Part shown: positions 45,795 to 57,933 of the stretch, piece by piece
Layout: each line of letters begins with the position of its first letter
How positions within the stretch are numbered: position 1 is the first letter of the stretch
Assembly (NCBI GenBank): GCA_964059195.1
Contig: CAXKWD010000003.1
Location: forward strand, 200,036,174-200,100,173
Reading direction: 5' to 3'
Source: Ectobius pallidus
Lineage: Eukaryota; Arthropoda; Insecta; Blattodea; Ectobiidae
Length of the DNA stretch: 64,000 nt
Position numbers and translations under genes: made by a program
Notes under the pieces: generated by a model
Seen by the model: only the letters and a program-made list of their open reading frames with translations
Database searches by the model: none
What the model was told of the DNA's origin: nothing

Positions 45795-46105
45795 TGTTAT
45801 AATGAAATCTGTATCGTATGGATGTTATTGTGGTACCGTTACGTCCACATCTAATAATCATATTGTAGTATGGTCGAACAAAAACATTATTGCAATACTG
45901 TTGGCCTAAAGTTGAAAAATCATTCCTTAATAGTTTTCCTAAAAAAGCATGCGCCCAACAATTTTTAAATACATTTTTAATTTCTCTACCAGTACCATAG
46001 GAAGGCCTATTCTAGGAAGAGAAAGTATTTTTTCGACTTAATATTCGATGTGGATTATTTTGAGGTCCCCTAAATACAAAAATATTTTTAGGCAAATATT
46101 GTGTG
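45795..46105. other. intergenic DNA, no gene seen
   Basis: AT-rich, ending in a (GT)n tract that was the target of the next hAT element. Confidence 0.35.
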
Positions 46106-46113
46106 TGTGTGTG

Positions 46114-46915
46114 CATGGCCGTCCGGAAGGGGGGGGCAGGATAGGGCCGCAGCACCTCCCTGGAAATTTTGTTTAGACATAAACCTCTAAATTAAATGAC
46201 TATAAGCAACTAATGTGAAGTGAGGTTTAAGTCTCCAAATACTGTTGTATGTTCGCGTTGTTTGAATGAAAACGAACTCTAACAGCTGTCTAGATATTAG
46301 CTTGTAGGAATAATTACTTCCCCTAAACTTGAAACTATTTATACACAAACATTTTATTATAATGAAGGTAAGGCATTTTATATTTTATATGAATAGTAGA
46401 AATTGTAAGGTGTATGAAAAGTCATGAGTGTGTAGACATCAGATATTTTCTTTGTATCCATGGCCATACTCCACCTGATGATGATGATGAGTGTTCTGCC
46501 CGAAGGCAGGTCCAGACCCTGGACGAAGCCATGGGGTGATGACCACGACTCGTTTGAGGTGATTCAGGCAAGGATGATACCGCGGAGATTTGCCATTGCC
46601 TCTCGCGGGATGGGAATGATACTAGATTCGGTCATAAACTCACCAAGCTGACCAGCGCTTTAAGTAATTAATAGGTGAGTAGCCCCTCTTTTTAGTTCGT
46701 CATGCTGAGCATGACTACTAACAGCTGCACCACGTGAAGGTAAGGATGGGACGTTAGGTAACTGTCCGGGTCGGTTCCTTTAAGCTCTCGATAAGAGGGA
46801 ATTAAAGGGTCTCCTCCCCGTTAATAACAATTACCATTTGCAGCTCACCACCTACAGTAAATGGCAGTAATTCGTTCATTGGCCCCCCTTGACAAAATTT
46901 CTGCGGACACCCATG
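46114..46915. mobile_element. hAT-type MITE, CATGG termini, with nested repeat
   Basis: Begins CATGGCCGTCCGGAAGGGGG and ends TCTGCGGACACCCATG. The 8-bp duplications TGTGTGTG lie at 46106-46113 and 46916-46923 (within a GT tract, so slightly ambiguous). About 46470-46860 (TGATGATGATGA, then TGTTCTGCCCGAAGGCAGG) looks like a separate insertion. Confidence 0.75.
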
Positions 46916-46923
46916 TGTGTGTG

Positions 46924-46959
46924 GAAACAGCATAGCTCGCAAACTAAAAATCTTATACC

Positions 46960-47008
<49 letters not shown>

Positions 47009-47395
47009 CTTTTATTTATTATAAGCTTATATTTATGGGGATGACTTTATTTTAATTTTTCTACTTCTTTACATCAAAAGAATATCATTTTTAGCGATTT
47101 TCTCCAAAACGACTCTAACGATTTTCCTTTATTTTTTCAACAGGGGGCTTATAGCCTACTAGAATTAAAATGTTTATTTAAAAAATCCAGGCTTGTCTTA
47201 AATGACGAACTGTACACTTTTGTACAACTGAAAACACGCATTACAGCCTTCTGTTTTATATGAAGTGTGAAGTGAGAAAATTGTGTTGCCATGCTTAGGG
47301 TAGAGAAAGTAGTGTGAGTGAACACAGGTTTTCTGTAAGTAGTAACTTCATGGACTCGTGTTTGGGAGGTCCTCGCTTCAAATCAGGTGCCCGGC
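46924..47395. other. (AT)n microsatellite and AT-rich DNA
   Basis: Pure (AT)n at 46963-47005. No gene seen. Confidence 0.6.
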
Positions 47396-47399
47396 AGTA

Positions 47400-47640
47400 A
47401 CATGTTCCTGATACAGACCGGTCCTGATTGATCCAGGAGGTTGAGGCTTCCAGAGTTTTTAGACTATCGGGACAAGAAGGTTGGTCAAGTTCGCTGTCTT
47501 ACACACCGGCCGCCTTTACCCCAGGGAGTTGCTCCTGGTACTGATTTCTGTTAGAGGCTGAGTCTACCCCAGACTCATGCTGCCACCAGAAGAATTAGGC
47601 CAATTGAAAAATCCCAACGACATAATCTGAGATCGAAAAT
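47400..47640 (-). repeat. SINE family P (copy 3, head lost)
   Basis: Shares CCAGGAGGTTGAGGCT, CACCGGCCGCCTTTACCCC and CTGTTAGAGGCTGAGTC with 34494-34779. The tRNA-like head at its right end is degraded. Confidence 0.75.
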
Positions 47641-47928
47641 AATATATTAATTCCCTATCGTATGGCTTAAATGTATCCTGTTACAGCATAAAATCTCCCC
47701 GGGGCATGGTCGTCGGGGAGATTTTCATTTTAATAAAAATTTTAACCCTATTCTCTTAATTATTGACTTATGAACACCAAATTGTAATGACTTTAATGCT
47801 CTGTAGCATACACATTTTAATTCATAGAGCAAAAATCTCCTAATAAAAGTTGCTTGTGTTATGTCCCCTCTATACATAGGTAAAATATTTCGGTGTTATT
47901 CATTAACATTCTGTATAATTAACTATAC

Positions 47929-48086
47929 CAGTGGTTCCCAACCTTTTTCAGCTGGCGACCCACTTTTCCTTATCGGAATACCTCTACGGTCCATCGGTCC
48001 ATGGTGGAGTAAAAAACCTTATTTGTATCGCATCCCTTCCTTATGTATATATAATTTATCATTTATGTATATATAATTTACCATCA

Positions 48087-48152
<66 letters not shown>

Positions 48153-48609
48153 ATTGATTGAAATTACTTATTGATTATTGATAAACAATTTGTATTCTGA
48201 TTTGAAAATGGTTGACAAAATATAAGCACTTTGTAGCAAAACAGTTATTTATTTAACAATAGATATATGTTTGCAAAATATGCAACAAGTGGTTTCATAC
48301 TCGCTAACAAGTGTTCCTACGTGAAGATAAAAACTACAATTATAAAAGTACACAAAGACCATTTTAATGTTTCAGGCAAAATTGCTGTTTTTAAGTAAGA
48401 ATACTATATTAATGAGATTTTTGGAACCGTTTCGATTTAACTAGCACGTCAATGTCAGGATTGAATGAAGATGTTTTTAATCTTATTTCATTCTGATTTT
48501 GATTTGTTTCGATTTTTCTTATCTTTTCTGATGGATTATTCGATGGTTTCTGATAGTTTTAGGATCGAGTCGCGACCCACCTGTAACCCTGGTGGGTTGG
48601 GAACCCCTG
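47929..48609. mobile_element. hAT-type MITE, CAGTGGTTCCCAACC termini
   Basis: A 681-bp element from CAGTGGTTCCCAACC to GGTTGGGAACCCCTG with perfect 8-bp duplications AACTATAC at 47921-47928 and 48610-48617. Contains (AT)n at about 48088-48151. No transposase. Confidence 0.93.
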
Positions 48610-48617
48610 AACTATAC

Positions 48618-49368
48618 CATAACGATTGTATACAAATGTTTGAAATGAAAACCCTAAAATGTAAGAATTATAACACTGGTAAATGAAGGGAAAGGAGAAA
48701 CAATGTTATATGTTTATTGAAGACTCAATTAATACTGTTCGCTGTTGTTTGTTAGGTTATTTATTGGCAGTTGTCTAAATCTACTTAGGCCTGGTGTGCC
48801 AGCGGAATTTTGTTTCACAGAAGTTATTAAGTGAAATGGGTCTGTCGCAATAACAAGTCTTAAATTCCATCTGATAAATGACGGGAGCTAACAGGCATTA
48901 ATGTGTTGTAGTAAACCTTCCCAACTTACTTGGAATTAAACTAGACCCTTACATTTTTTCCTGGAATGTAGCACGCTTTCTGTGGATGTGTAGGAAGTTG
49001 TAGTATTTCCTGCACTCTTGTTCATAGGAGTAAGTCAGCATCAGAAGGAATTTGTCTACAAGTAATATGAGTCGTGTGGAGGTGATATATCAAACTGGGG
49101 ATAAATGAAACTGATAAGTTTAATGTATTTCTGATTAGACTGTAGCAAGGTCGTAGAAGCAAGAAGAGAATTTTTGTATTTTTAATATCTTTTTAGGACC
49201 ATGAAGGAATCATATTTTAAATGTCGCTTTTATTTTGTAGGCCTGACAGCGTTCACACGCTGGCATTCTTAAGTGGGGACATACAGCTTTCGTTCCTGAA
49301 AATAGATGAAGTTCATTTTTTTTCCTCACCAATGAATTGTTCTGTAGCCTTGTAATCTAGCATGCTTT
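48618..49368. other. intergenic DNA, no gene seen
   Basis: No frame or repeat recognised. Confidence 0.35.
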
Positions 49369-49891
49369 ATATTGACTAGTTCTACAATTGCATACTATTT
49401 TCATAATTAATTTAACTATTACAGTTAATGGGTAGTTATCATTACAAAATGGCAGCCAAATTTTGTGCACTGAAGTGCCATTTCCCTGATAATTTTCATA
49501 AATACCAATATTTCTGAGTGATTCTTTCTTCTGTCTATTTGTAAATATCATATGAACAACATAATCTAGGATCTTTGGATCATCTGCATTATAAATATTT
49601 TTTTAAAATAATTCATTACTTGTTAATTTTTTTTGCAAATGTTTACATCAGAAATATATATTTTTTAAATAAACTATTAAATTTACATCAATGATTCTAG
49701 ATAGTGTTGTTCACTAATATCAAATATACTTGCATGCAAAATTTCACTGTTAATAAATCTTTGAGTTATGGGGGAAACGGCACATCAGTGTACGAAACCT
49801 GGCTGCCATTTTTAACGAAAATGACCCATAACTGTAATAGTTAAATTATTTCTTAAAATAGTATGCAATTGTAGAACTAGTCAATATAGAG
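49369..49891. repeat. long inverted repeat, ~120-bp arms
   Basis: Arms about 49369-49484 and 49768-49891 share TATTGACTAGTTCTACAATT, TTTAACTATTACAGTTA and AAATGGCAGCCA in inverse orientation at roughly 80-85% identity, with a loop of about 285 bp. Possibly a DNA element with long TIRs. Confidence 0.7.
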
Positions 49892-49919
49892 CAACTTATA
49901 TATTTTAGTAGGTCCGTTT

Positions 49920-50181
49920 TTTTTCCCCTACCTGTACATGGAAAGGCTTCTCTCTATCTCCACTGAAACATGAACTAAATTGCCGAAAATGACCTAAAAA
50001 TTGCCAAAAAAATTACCTATCTCTTGAAAATGACGAAAAATGCTAAATAAAGTAATAAAATGCAAAAACAAATTGCCCTTATTTAATAAATATTTCATGA
50101 AACAAATTTACGTATATTCGAGCTATCTTTAAACCTTTATTTATAAAAAGAAAATGCAAAATCATCAAATGCCTTGCCCTA
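49920..50181. mobile_element. hAT MITE (TAGGGCAAGG family), truncated copy
   Basis: Reverse complement of 32198-32497. Terminus AATGCCTTGCCCTA at 50181. The other end is missing. Confidence 0.8.
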
Positions 50182-50443
50182 GTCATTAATAATGAGTTTC
50201 ATGATGTCCTTTGAGGGAATATTATGTTACATCTTATACCTTCATTTAATTAAATAGAAATAAAACCAAGGGCGTTTCATAATGGCTTAACATTAATGTT
50301 TCAATGTAGCTAATGAATGTTGTGATATAACGAGAGTTTACGAGTTTATCGATAGATTCGCGATTGCGCAGCAGGAGCAAATTTATCTGATGAAACTCAT
50401 TAACTCGAGTTGGATTTATTAAGACTATTCCATGAATAAAACG

Positions 50444-51387
50444 CAGGGCCGCCACATCTCGGGGTCGGGCCCAGGACTATTTCGTACTGGTCGCGGGCCC
50501 CTCACTGACCGCCGACCATTCTCATTCAGCTTTCTGATTTAAGTAATAAAAAAGGTTAGTTTGCTCAGGCCATATTAATTGGTGTAAACTTATGTTACGT
50601 TGATCGTTAGTTATCAAATGATACCAGAAATCATATTTCCATTTTTTTTATTACTAGGCCATTTAATTGTATTCATATTTTGTTCTAAATTATGTTCATC
50701 ATGATTAATAAATCATTGTGTTGAAACGTCTAAATACAAACCATGACACTGCTTTAAAATGAATGTATTGTGTTTTTATTACAATCAAAACAATTTCAAG
50801 AACTAGTCTACTGGAACCAAGAATAAAGTAAATAAGGACTGTAGGCTAAATATCCAAAAAGAAAAAAAAACTAGAACATTAAAGCAGTAGGCTATTATAT
50901 TATACAAATAGTTGAAAATGAAAATAAAATTCCACAATTCCACGTCATATAGTTAACATCTGGAAACAATTTCAACTAGACGTGAGAAGCTGAAGGATTT
51001 AGTTCTTCTTGCTTTGAAGGGATCACTGCGTATTTATAGGCATCATTGTTATAATTTGACATAGTGTTTTATAATTCTATAGATTTCTGCTATATATGTT
51101 AATGCTTTATGTTTAACAATTCATTTATAGATAAGATTACGTTGTATATTATACTTTGTCACTAGGCAGCCTACAGTGGTAGGAAGTGTTGAAAATAAAT
51201 AAAATATTTGCTAAAAGAGGTTACAAACGTAATAACTTACAAACATAATACATAATAACTTTTTCTGTTTTAAACCAGAAATTTCCATAAAATTATATCA
51301 CAACACCGGAACCGAGCCGGGCCCCTTTGGGGCCTGGGCCCGGGTCCTTTGGGTCCGGCAGTCCCTCCCCCCCATGTGGCGGCTCTG
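50444..51387. mobile_element. hAT-type MITE, CAGGGCCGCCACAT termini
   Basis: A 944-bp element starting CAGGGCCGCCACAT and ending ATGTGGCGGCTCTG with perfect 8-bp duplications ATAAAACG at 50436-50443 and 51388-51395. GC-rich ends, AT-rich middle, no transposase frame found. Confidence 0.92.
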
Positions 51388-51395
51388 ATAAAACG

Positions 51396-52189
51396 TAACA
51401 AATAATAATTATTTTCGTGCTTTGTTATATAAAAACAAAAATAACAGCTGCGAGGTCACGGCATACTATGAATCAACCATTCATGAATCGATTCGAGTTA
51501 CCATATCCATGTTGTGACCTGTGCTACCAATTGTGCATATAATACATAGTTAACTTCTTTCAGGTAAGCTAACAGCAGAACAGAATAAAAGCAAACGAAC
51601 TGGCTTGCCGGATCGAAATTTTGTTTTTGATCAATGTACATTTATATTATTTTATTTTCTAAACAAGTTATGTTGTGTAAAATAATCTGTTTTCGTGCTG
51701 CTTAATGGCAGCATGTGACGTATTAATCACCGCACGTTGATGCTTACGTGTCTAATAACGAGCTGACGAAATTTATAAGATAAAATGGCATTTTTTATAT
51801 TAATCGCAAGCATTTTATATGATAAACATTCGTGATTGGTCTATAACCGAGGAATTGCTAAACGTTATTGGCCAATATCAAACATGCAGCGTATGAGTGG
51901 AATAGTCTTGAAAAAATAGATTTACATCAAGACCTTATTAGCCATAACAGTTTTTATAAGTGACTAAAAAAACTGAGATTATTATGTTATATAATGAATA
52001 GGCATATAATCCAACAGAGTATAGGCTACTATTCAATCTGCTGCCTTATACAAAACCACTAAAGTATGTATAACAGTCAAGATTTCATTTTAACAAGTTA
52101 AGGTTTTAACCAAAGCTTAAACATCTTCAAACTTAGTTTAATATTTTAATAAGAGTGTAGAACATTCTAACGAGCCGATTTATTCTCTT
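51396..52189. other. intergenic DNA, no gene seen
   Basis: AT-rich. No recognised frame or repeat. Confidence 0.35.
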
Positions 52190-52502
52190 GTCGGCTGCGG
52201 TGGTCTAGAGGTAGCGTGCCCGCCTGTAGATGCGAAGGCGCGGGATCAAACCCGGCCTGGGAACAGAGTCCTCCTGGAGGGACTTTAAGCCTTGGGAGGG
52301 GGAGTGTCGTAGATTTACGGCACGTAAAAGAACTGTAAGCCTAAATTAGAGCCTCTGAACAAAATTTCTCGGCCCTTTCACGTCCACGTAATATTATACC
52401 TTAATTTCCCTCTGCCCTCTCTAGGAAAATAAGCGTAACAAAATTCACATTGGTAAACAGAAACCTCCACTTGGAGGCACTTTGCCCCAACATGGGGAAT
52501 AG

Positions 52503-52556
<54 letters not shown>
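52190..52556 (+). repeat. SINE family E (copy 2) with (GA)n tail
   Basis: The tRNA-like head GTCGGCTGCGGTGGTCTAGA (A-box region) and GGGATCAAACCCGG (B box). The body is as at 40318 and ends in (GA)n at 52508-52557. The (GA)n is shared with the inverted copy 3. Confidence 0.88.
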
Positions 52557-52559
<3 letters not shown>

Positions 52560-52899
52560 GGTTTCTGTTTACCGATGTGAATTTTGTTACGCTTATTTTC
52601 CTAGAGAGGGCAGAGGGATAGGTGGTATGCCCATCGCCCCTTAACTCCCCTCTGGAAACAAAGGTATTACTTGGATGTGAAAGGGCCGAGAAATTTCGTC
52701 CCGAGGCTCTAATTTAGGCTTGGAGTTCTTTTACGTGCCGTAAATCTACGACACGGGCCCCCCAGCTTAAAGTCCCTCCCGGAGGACTCCGTGCCAAAGA
52801 TTTTTACGTCCTGAAAAACCCATCGACTGCGGTCGAGTTTGATCCCGCGACCTTCGGATCTAGAGGCGGGCACGCTACCTCTAGACCACCGAAGCCGAC
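52557..52899 (-). repeat. SINE family E (copy 3), inverted
   Basis: Reverse-oriented copy beginning at the (GA)n and ending AGACCACCGAAGCCGAC. With copy 2 it makes a palindrome of about 710 bp. Confidence 0.88.
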
Positions 52900-53142
52900 T
52901 TTTTTAAATATCAGACCTAATGTACCGTATTTTACAAGATTATATATCTCAAGATTCATCGGTTAACACTGTAATAGAAGTTGTGAGGAAGTCTGCAACA
53001 CCCCTGGTTGTAAGGTGGGACATAATACAGTGGTTGCCTTGATGACATACATAGACTTGGGCCGGACACTGGGTCCCTCGTGGGAGATTGTGTGTATCTC
53101 ACTGCTATATCCATTCTGATGACACTCTCTGACATCATTCAA

Positions 53143-53394
53143 ACAGGTTTCGTTACGCTATTCCTGTTTCTTGTGAATAACATACATTTAGCTAACCGAT
53201 TGGATTTTAAATCGATACCCATTCATGTGGAATATAGAGGGCAATCAGTACTCTTTGCCGATGACACCACATTTTATGTATCACATAGGGCCATGAACGC
53301 CTTTGTATGTTTCTTTTACTGGTGATAGTTAATTGTTTTGCACTAACAGTTTTTTCATTAATGCTAATTAAACACATAGAACTTTGTTTACATT
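53143..53394 (+). pseudogene. Jockey/CR1-like reverse transcriptase fragment
   Basis: Plus-strand frame reads QTGFVTLFLFLVNNIHLAN, matching the QGSVLGPLLFLVYIND block of non-LTR reverse transcriptases, then GQSVLFADDTTFYVSHRAMN with the FADD catalytic box. The same open frame runs to a stop at 53323-53325. The coding match resumes after the SINE as DVKLLSIILDSRLTWEPHI at about 53828-53925. Confidence 0.75.
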
Positions 53395-53407
53395 GAAAGA
53401 TCATCTT

Positions 53408-53815
53408 CTTCTTCTTTCTTTACCTTAGTTTCACCTCTCCCTTTTAGGGACATTTAAGCGCCCCAAGCCCCCAGGGCCTTACAGGGAGAGGGATTACCTA
53501 TGGATCACATACATACTTTTTTGACTAGACAAGGACATGGAGGGACTCCCCGGATGAGTGATCAGCCCAATGCCGGGGCACCTCCGAGACAACATGAACA
53601 CATAGGACGAGACACACCATTCACACACACACTCACTCCACACAAGGCGAGGTTGGGTTGAAGATGTTAATGACGGCCAGATGATATCCGGGGACCACAA
53701 GGGCCTCAAGTTACCCGACATTTGTCTCACAGGTGATAAAAAAAAACCTGAAAAAACCCACCTTAGTAACTTGTCCAGGCCAGGATTGGAACTCGGGCCC
53801 GCCACAGCGGTGGAC
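53408..53815 (-). repeat. SINE family G (copy 3), inserted in a LINE
   Basis: Reverse-oriented copy of the 2063/45152 family, with 13-bp duplications GAAAGATCATCTT at 53395-53407 and 53816-53828. It splits the reverse transcriptase fragment. Confidence 0.92.
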
Positions 53816-53828
53816 GAAAGATCATCTT

Positions 53829-54100
53829 AATGATGTAAAATTACTAAGCATCATACTCGACTCTAGACTAACCTGGGAACCTCACATACAGCGTGAATAC
53901 ACGGTGTCATATTTACACATCCAGTGATTATATAGCACTAGACGAAATACTAATCTACCTCTAACAGAACCCAAATTGGCAGAATTAAAACATAGAATTA
54001 ATTTTGGTCCCCGCTTTTGTAATTCTATGTTCAGAGTGTACCTTGAGCTCTCAGCATACCCCGTTACTAAATTTAATAGTTATGCAAAAACTTTTCTGTA
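53829..54100 (+). pseudogene. Jockey/CR1-like LINE fragment, continued
   Basis: The LDSRLTWEPHI motif follows the RT palm/thumb in these LINEs. After a stop the sequence around 53960-54105 (ELKHRINFGPRFCNSMFRVY in one frame) may be further 3' coding. Confidence 0.6.
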
Positions 54101-54151
54101 TTTTTAAAAGTTAGATAAGATACTTTGTTTCATCCCTTTTATTCTTTATTA

Positions 54152-54230
54152 AGTGCCAGTATGGTACTTTATGAGATTTTTTGTAGGGACGGAAAAATGT
54201 CTGTCCGTCCGTCCTTCTGTCCGTGTGTCT
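54152..54230. repeat. repeat K (copy 3, head only)
   Basis: GTGCCAGTATGGTACTTTAT and TCTGTCCGTCCGTCC, cut at the start of the next fragment. Confidence 0.5.
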
Positions 54231-54724
54231 GTAGAGAGGAGTTTTTCCATGAACAAATCGTTACTTTCAGACAACAGACAATCGTTTTTATTTGAGAATC
54301 TCCGCTAAGTGTACCTAGTTCATTTTAATTCAGGTTTATTGTAAACACCACAGCAGTTTGTCCTGTAGCAATAAAAACATTTTTCTTTCTTTTTAAGTGA
54401 CGCATATTTGCTAGGGGCAATTTGATGAGCATGCCAGTTCAGGAAGAATTTCTTTTTCGGTAAGGGTGTCCAAGTAGTATAAATTTACTTATATTTTAGT
54501 GATAAAATAAGTGTGTTTTATATTGTAAATTCATTATGTAACGCACTCTCATCCACTAAATTGTTTTTAGCAATTCATTACAAAAAAAAGCTAATTATAA
54601 GCAATAATGGTAAATTTATTGATCTTTTTTAAATTCTGTGTTTTTTTCCACTAATTTTAGATAATAAATGGATTTTTTATTTTGCGTTCTTTACTATTTT
54701 TTTGTCTTTAAATGCCTTGCCCTG
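54231..54724. mobile_element. hAT MITE (TAGGGCAAGG family), truncated copy 3
   Basis: Matches 32467-32949 (AGACAACAGACAATCGTTTT, GGGGCAATTTGATGAGCATG) to the terminus AATGCCTTGCCCTG. The other half is absent. Confidence 0.8.
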
Positions 54725-54729
54725 GTTAT

Positions 54730-55544
54730 TAGAATTTTCTCCAATAGCCATATTACGTGATCCTGGAACAAGCAGTGGAACTGATAACAGGGGAGATGGA
54801 AGCATATCTATTCCATCTTCACTTTACTCAGCATAAATTCCACAAGAATTGCGCACAAAAACTTTCACAATGTGTGTGTATATAATTTTTTTTCAAATTT
54901 TACAAATTTTATTACAAATTACAAAAATACAAATTATTACAAATACAAATACAAATAATATAGCCTAAACACAATTATTACAATTATTATTTGCCCCGCA
55001 TGAGCATAGCTCGTGTTCAGGGTCACTTCAGTCATACTAAAATTATATTACATAATTTTTACAGAATTTATGTAAGAAGTAGGCCTATGAAAGAATAAGT
55101 ATGTCTATGTTAGTGAACAGGTACAAAATTTGTAAGCCAAAATTTACAAAAACAAACAAATTGTAGGTTAAAGTAAACACAATAAGATTGTTCATATGAA
55201 ATAAATACATGAATAATGATACAAATAAAGTACAATATCATAATCGAGATACGAACAAAATACCTCATGTTAAAAAAAATTACAATTGAGAATAAATAAT
55301 GGAATGAATAAAGTAAAACAAAATGAGTAAACGTACCATTACAAATAAGTTTTAATCAATTCGAGTTCTGGTTTTTTTTTATTATTGTTTAGTGGTATCA
55401 GATTAGGGTTTCTTTTAGTAAAATTGCTGTATAGCCTTGGTCCGAAATTAATAGTATGCCTTTGACCTGCTTCTGTAGCACACTTTGGTTAAGATGTTTC
55501 TTAATGTTCTTCATTGCTTAATATTATTGAACAAACATCTGATG
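54730..55544. other. AT-rich DNA, no gene seen
   Basis: Repeated ACAAATTATTACAAAT-type simple sequence near 54900. No recognised frame. Confidence 0.4.
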
Positions 55545-55960
55545 ACATTTATTGACACACGAGCAAGTTTTTTAAACGAACGTATCAAGGTGCACTGCGA
55601 CTATTTTTATTCTATAATCATTCAGTGGCTATGTTGTTTAGCTTTTAGAATACCTTGTGATTGATCAAACAAATTACTCTATCTCGGTGACCATTTAGCT
55701 GTTACTTGTTCTCGTCTCTTGCGATAGATGGCATGCAGGGAGCAGGGCTTCGCATGGACATTTTAACATCAAAGCAAAGAACATTAAAACGCCCGAAATG
55801 AACTCACTTATTACAATATTAAAAATTAACATGAATAGAATTGACTTTATATTAAATCCAGGTCGTTATTAATTGTGTGTTTTGAATTGCAAGGCTTTAA
55901 TAATGTTGCAGGTTCAATATTAATCGATACTGAATATGCCTTGTAGGAAATCGATACATG
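55545..55960. repeat. repeat family B (copy 3)
   Basis: Diverged relative of 21735-22075 (GATAGATGGCATGCAGGGAG, TTTTAACATCAAAGCAAAGA). Confidence 0.55.
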
Positions 55961-56048
55961 GAAAAACAATAGTACTTTAAAGTATGACATTAATATTGTT
56001 ATGACACATGTAATAAGGGTATTGTCAAAGTCAGTCAATAGTTATGAG

Positions 56049-57225
56049 TAGGGAGCGGATTTTTAGGTTTTTAAAAACACTGTTTTAGGTTTTCCATTAG
56101 GTGAAATAGTTTTTTTTAGGTTTTTTATCCAAAATATCGTCTTCGGGTAGAATAATTGATTTAATGAATTTGAATGTGCTACATAGGATTCTATACATAA
56201 TACTTGTAAAGTTTAACTTAACAAAATTGACTTAAATTTGTGTAAACTTGCCTTAGTTCAATATTATAGAATTGAAGAAAGAAAGCATAAACAATCAAAA
56301 GAAGCAGTGAAAATAAGACTGCCTCACATTTCCTGGTTACGGTATATCACTAAATATCTTTCAAGATTTTCAACTGTGAAGTTCTTCCTGTTATCTCTTA
56401 GTTAATAGTTAATACTGTATCTAGACACTACCCTTCTCAGGATTCGAATCCGATGCTTCTAATTTAGTGAGTAAAATACTCCATGGTTGGATGTGGATAA
56501 TGTGAAACTGATTATTTTCCTTTCTTCGGTTTTTACGCATGCTAACCGCACAACAGATCAACTAGGGACGAAAACTTCCCCCTTTTCTAGAAAGGTAAAT
56601 AACACTTACGTGTTTCTGGCAGGCTTGACAAAATATTACTTTGCCATCTGTAGTGAAATTCAGATCGTCGTCAATCCACTAGTGCCGTAATAAACTCGAT
56701 TTCATTTGTTTCGGCATAATTAACACGCCTACTTAAAACTCACAGGGTGTGACCACTCAGTATGAATAACAGGGCCGTACTAAAGGCAAACAAGCGCTTT
56801 AAAACACAGAAATCTATATCCTTGTTCATACACGGCAACAATGGTTGTTCGTACGAATATTTTAAAAGGAATACGCGGTACTCTTACACTTCCTCTCTAG
56901 ATACTGTCCATCCTAGACGACAATGGGTTGAACGAAACGCTGGTGGTATTAATTTCAACTCTACAAAAATTATTGTCTCTCCGCAAAATACCGATTTCTC
57001 AACCGACAAACAAAAAAGACAAACAAAAAATAGCCTAAATTAGATATTTTAGGTTTTATATCCCGTTTAGGTATATTTAGGTTTTTACACCCCATTTAGG
57101 TATTTTTAGGTGCTACAGAATTAATGTGGGTGAATCCTATGGACGTGATTCGAAAAAGTGTATGAGCGCTTTTTGTTTTGGAAGTAAGGAAAAAAATAGG
57201 TAAAAACCTAAGAATCCGGTCCCTA
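56049..57225. mobile_element. hAT-type element, TAGGGACCGG family, long copy
   Basis: A 1177-bp element in inverse orientation to 30099-30958, with perfect 8-bp duplications GTTATGAG at 56041-56048 and 57226-57233. About 56415-56965 is absent from the 30-kb copy and contains two short unrecognised open frames (56487-56690, 56762-57043). No hAT transposase motif was recognised. Confidence 0.9.
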
Positions 57226-57236
57226 GTTATGAGATT

Positions 57237-57518
57237 ATAGGGCATAAATTATTTAATGAGCTTCCTCCTTTGTTACAAAATTCAGATATAACTTTACCCA
57301 TTTTTAAGAAAACCCTGTATGAATGGTTAGGCAATCAACCATTTTATGATTTGAAGGAATTTTGTAGTGTGAGAGTAGGCTATACCTCATCTTAATTGCA
57401 ATTTGCATGACAAGAATGAGTTTATTGTACAGTGTGTTTATTACCATGGGCTCATAATTTTATCTCTGATAGAATAAGTTGACTTTGTCTATTGTCAAAA
57501 CGACTTAATGACAATAAA

Positions 57519-57559
<41 letters not shown>

Positions 57560-57560
57560 G
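57237..57560 (+). pseudogene. LINE 3' end with (ATT)n tail
   Basis: Reads KLFNELPPLLQNSDITLPIF, then KKTLYEWLGNQPFYDLKEF and TAA at 57393-57395. This is the typical carboxy terminus of Jockey/CR1/Daphne-type LINE proteins. After about 120 bp the element ends ATGACAATAAAATTTATT and an (ATT)n tail (57519-57560). Confidence 0.75.
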
Positions 57561-57852
57561 TATTAGTATTCCTGTTTATTATAGTATGGTTGAACAAAGA
57601 AATTATTTGTATATTGAAGTGACCTATTCTCACAAATTTTGAAGCACCACTTATAACTGCATGATTTAACTTGGTTTACTTCTACTCGGTCTCATGTACA
57701 TGATAGCATACATTTTTAACTAAAATGACAAGTTTCTGCCTTTTATGTTCAAAATAGGATTTATATCCCTTTCCTGGCAGAAGATATTTTCAGCTGTATG
57801 AAAAATTTTGTCAATTTTCAAGTTACATTATAAATGGTAGCTGTTTTGTTTT

Positions 57853-57853
57853 T

Positions 57854-57933
<80 letters not shown>

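Noticed and set aside
48088..48151. Promoter-like TATA sequence
   Set aside because: It is a pure (AT)n microsatellite inside a hAT MITE.
56762..57043. 93-codon frame as a hAT transposase remnant
   Set aside because: It lies in the long hAT copy, but no recognisable hAT motif (dimerisation domain or catalytic block) is visible, so no function is assigned.
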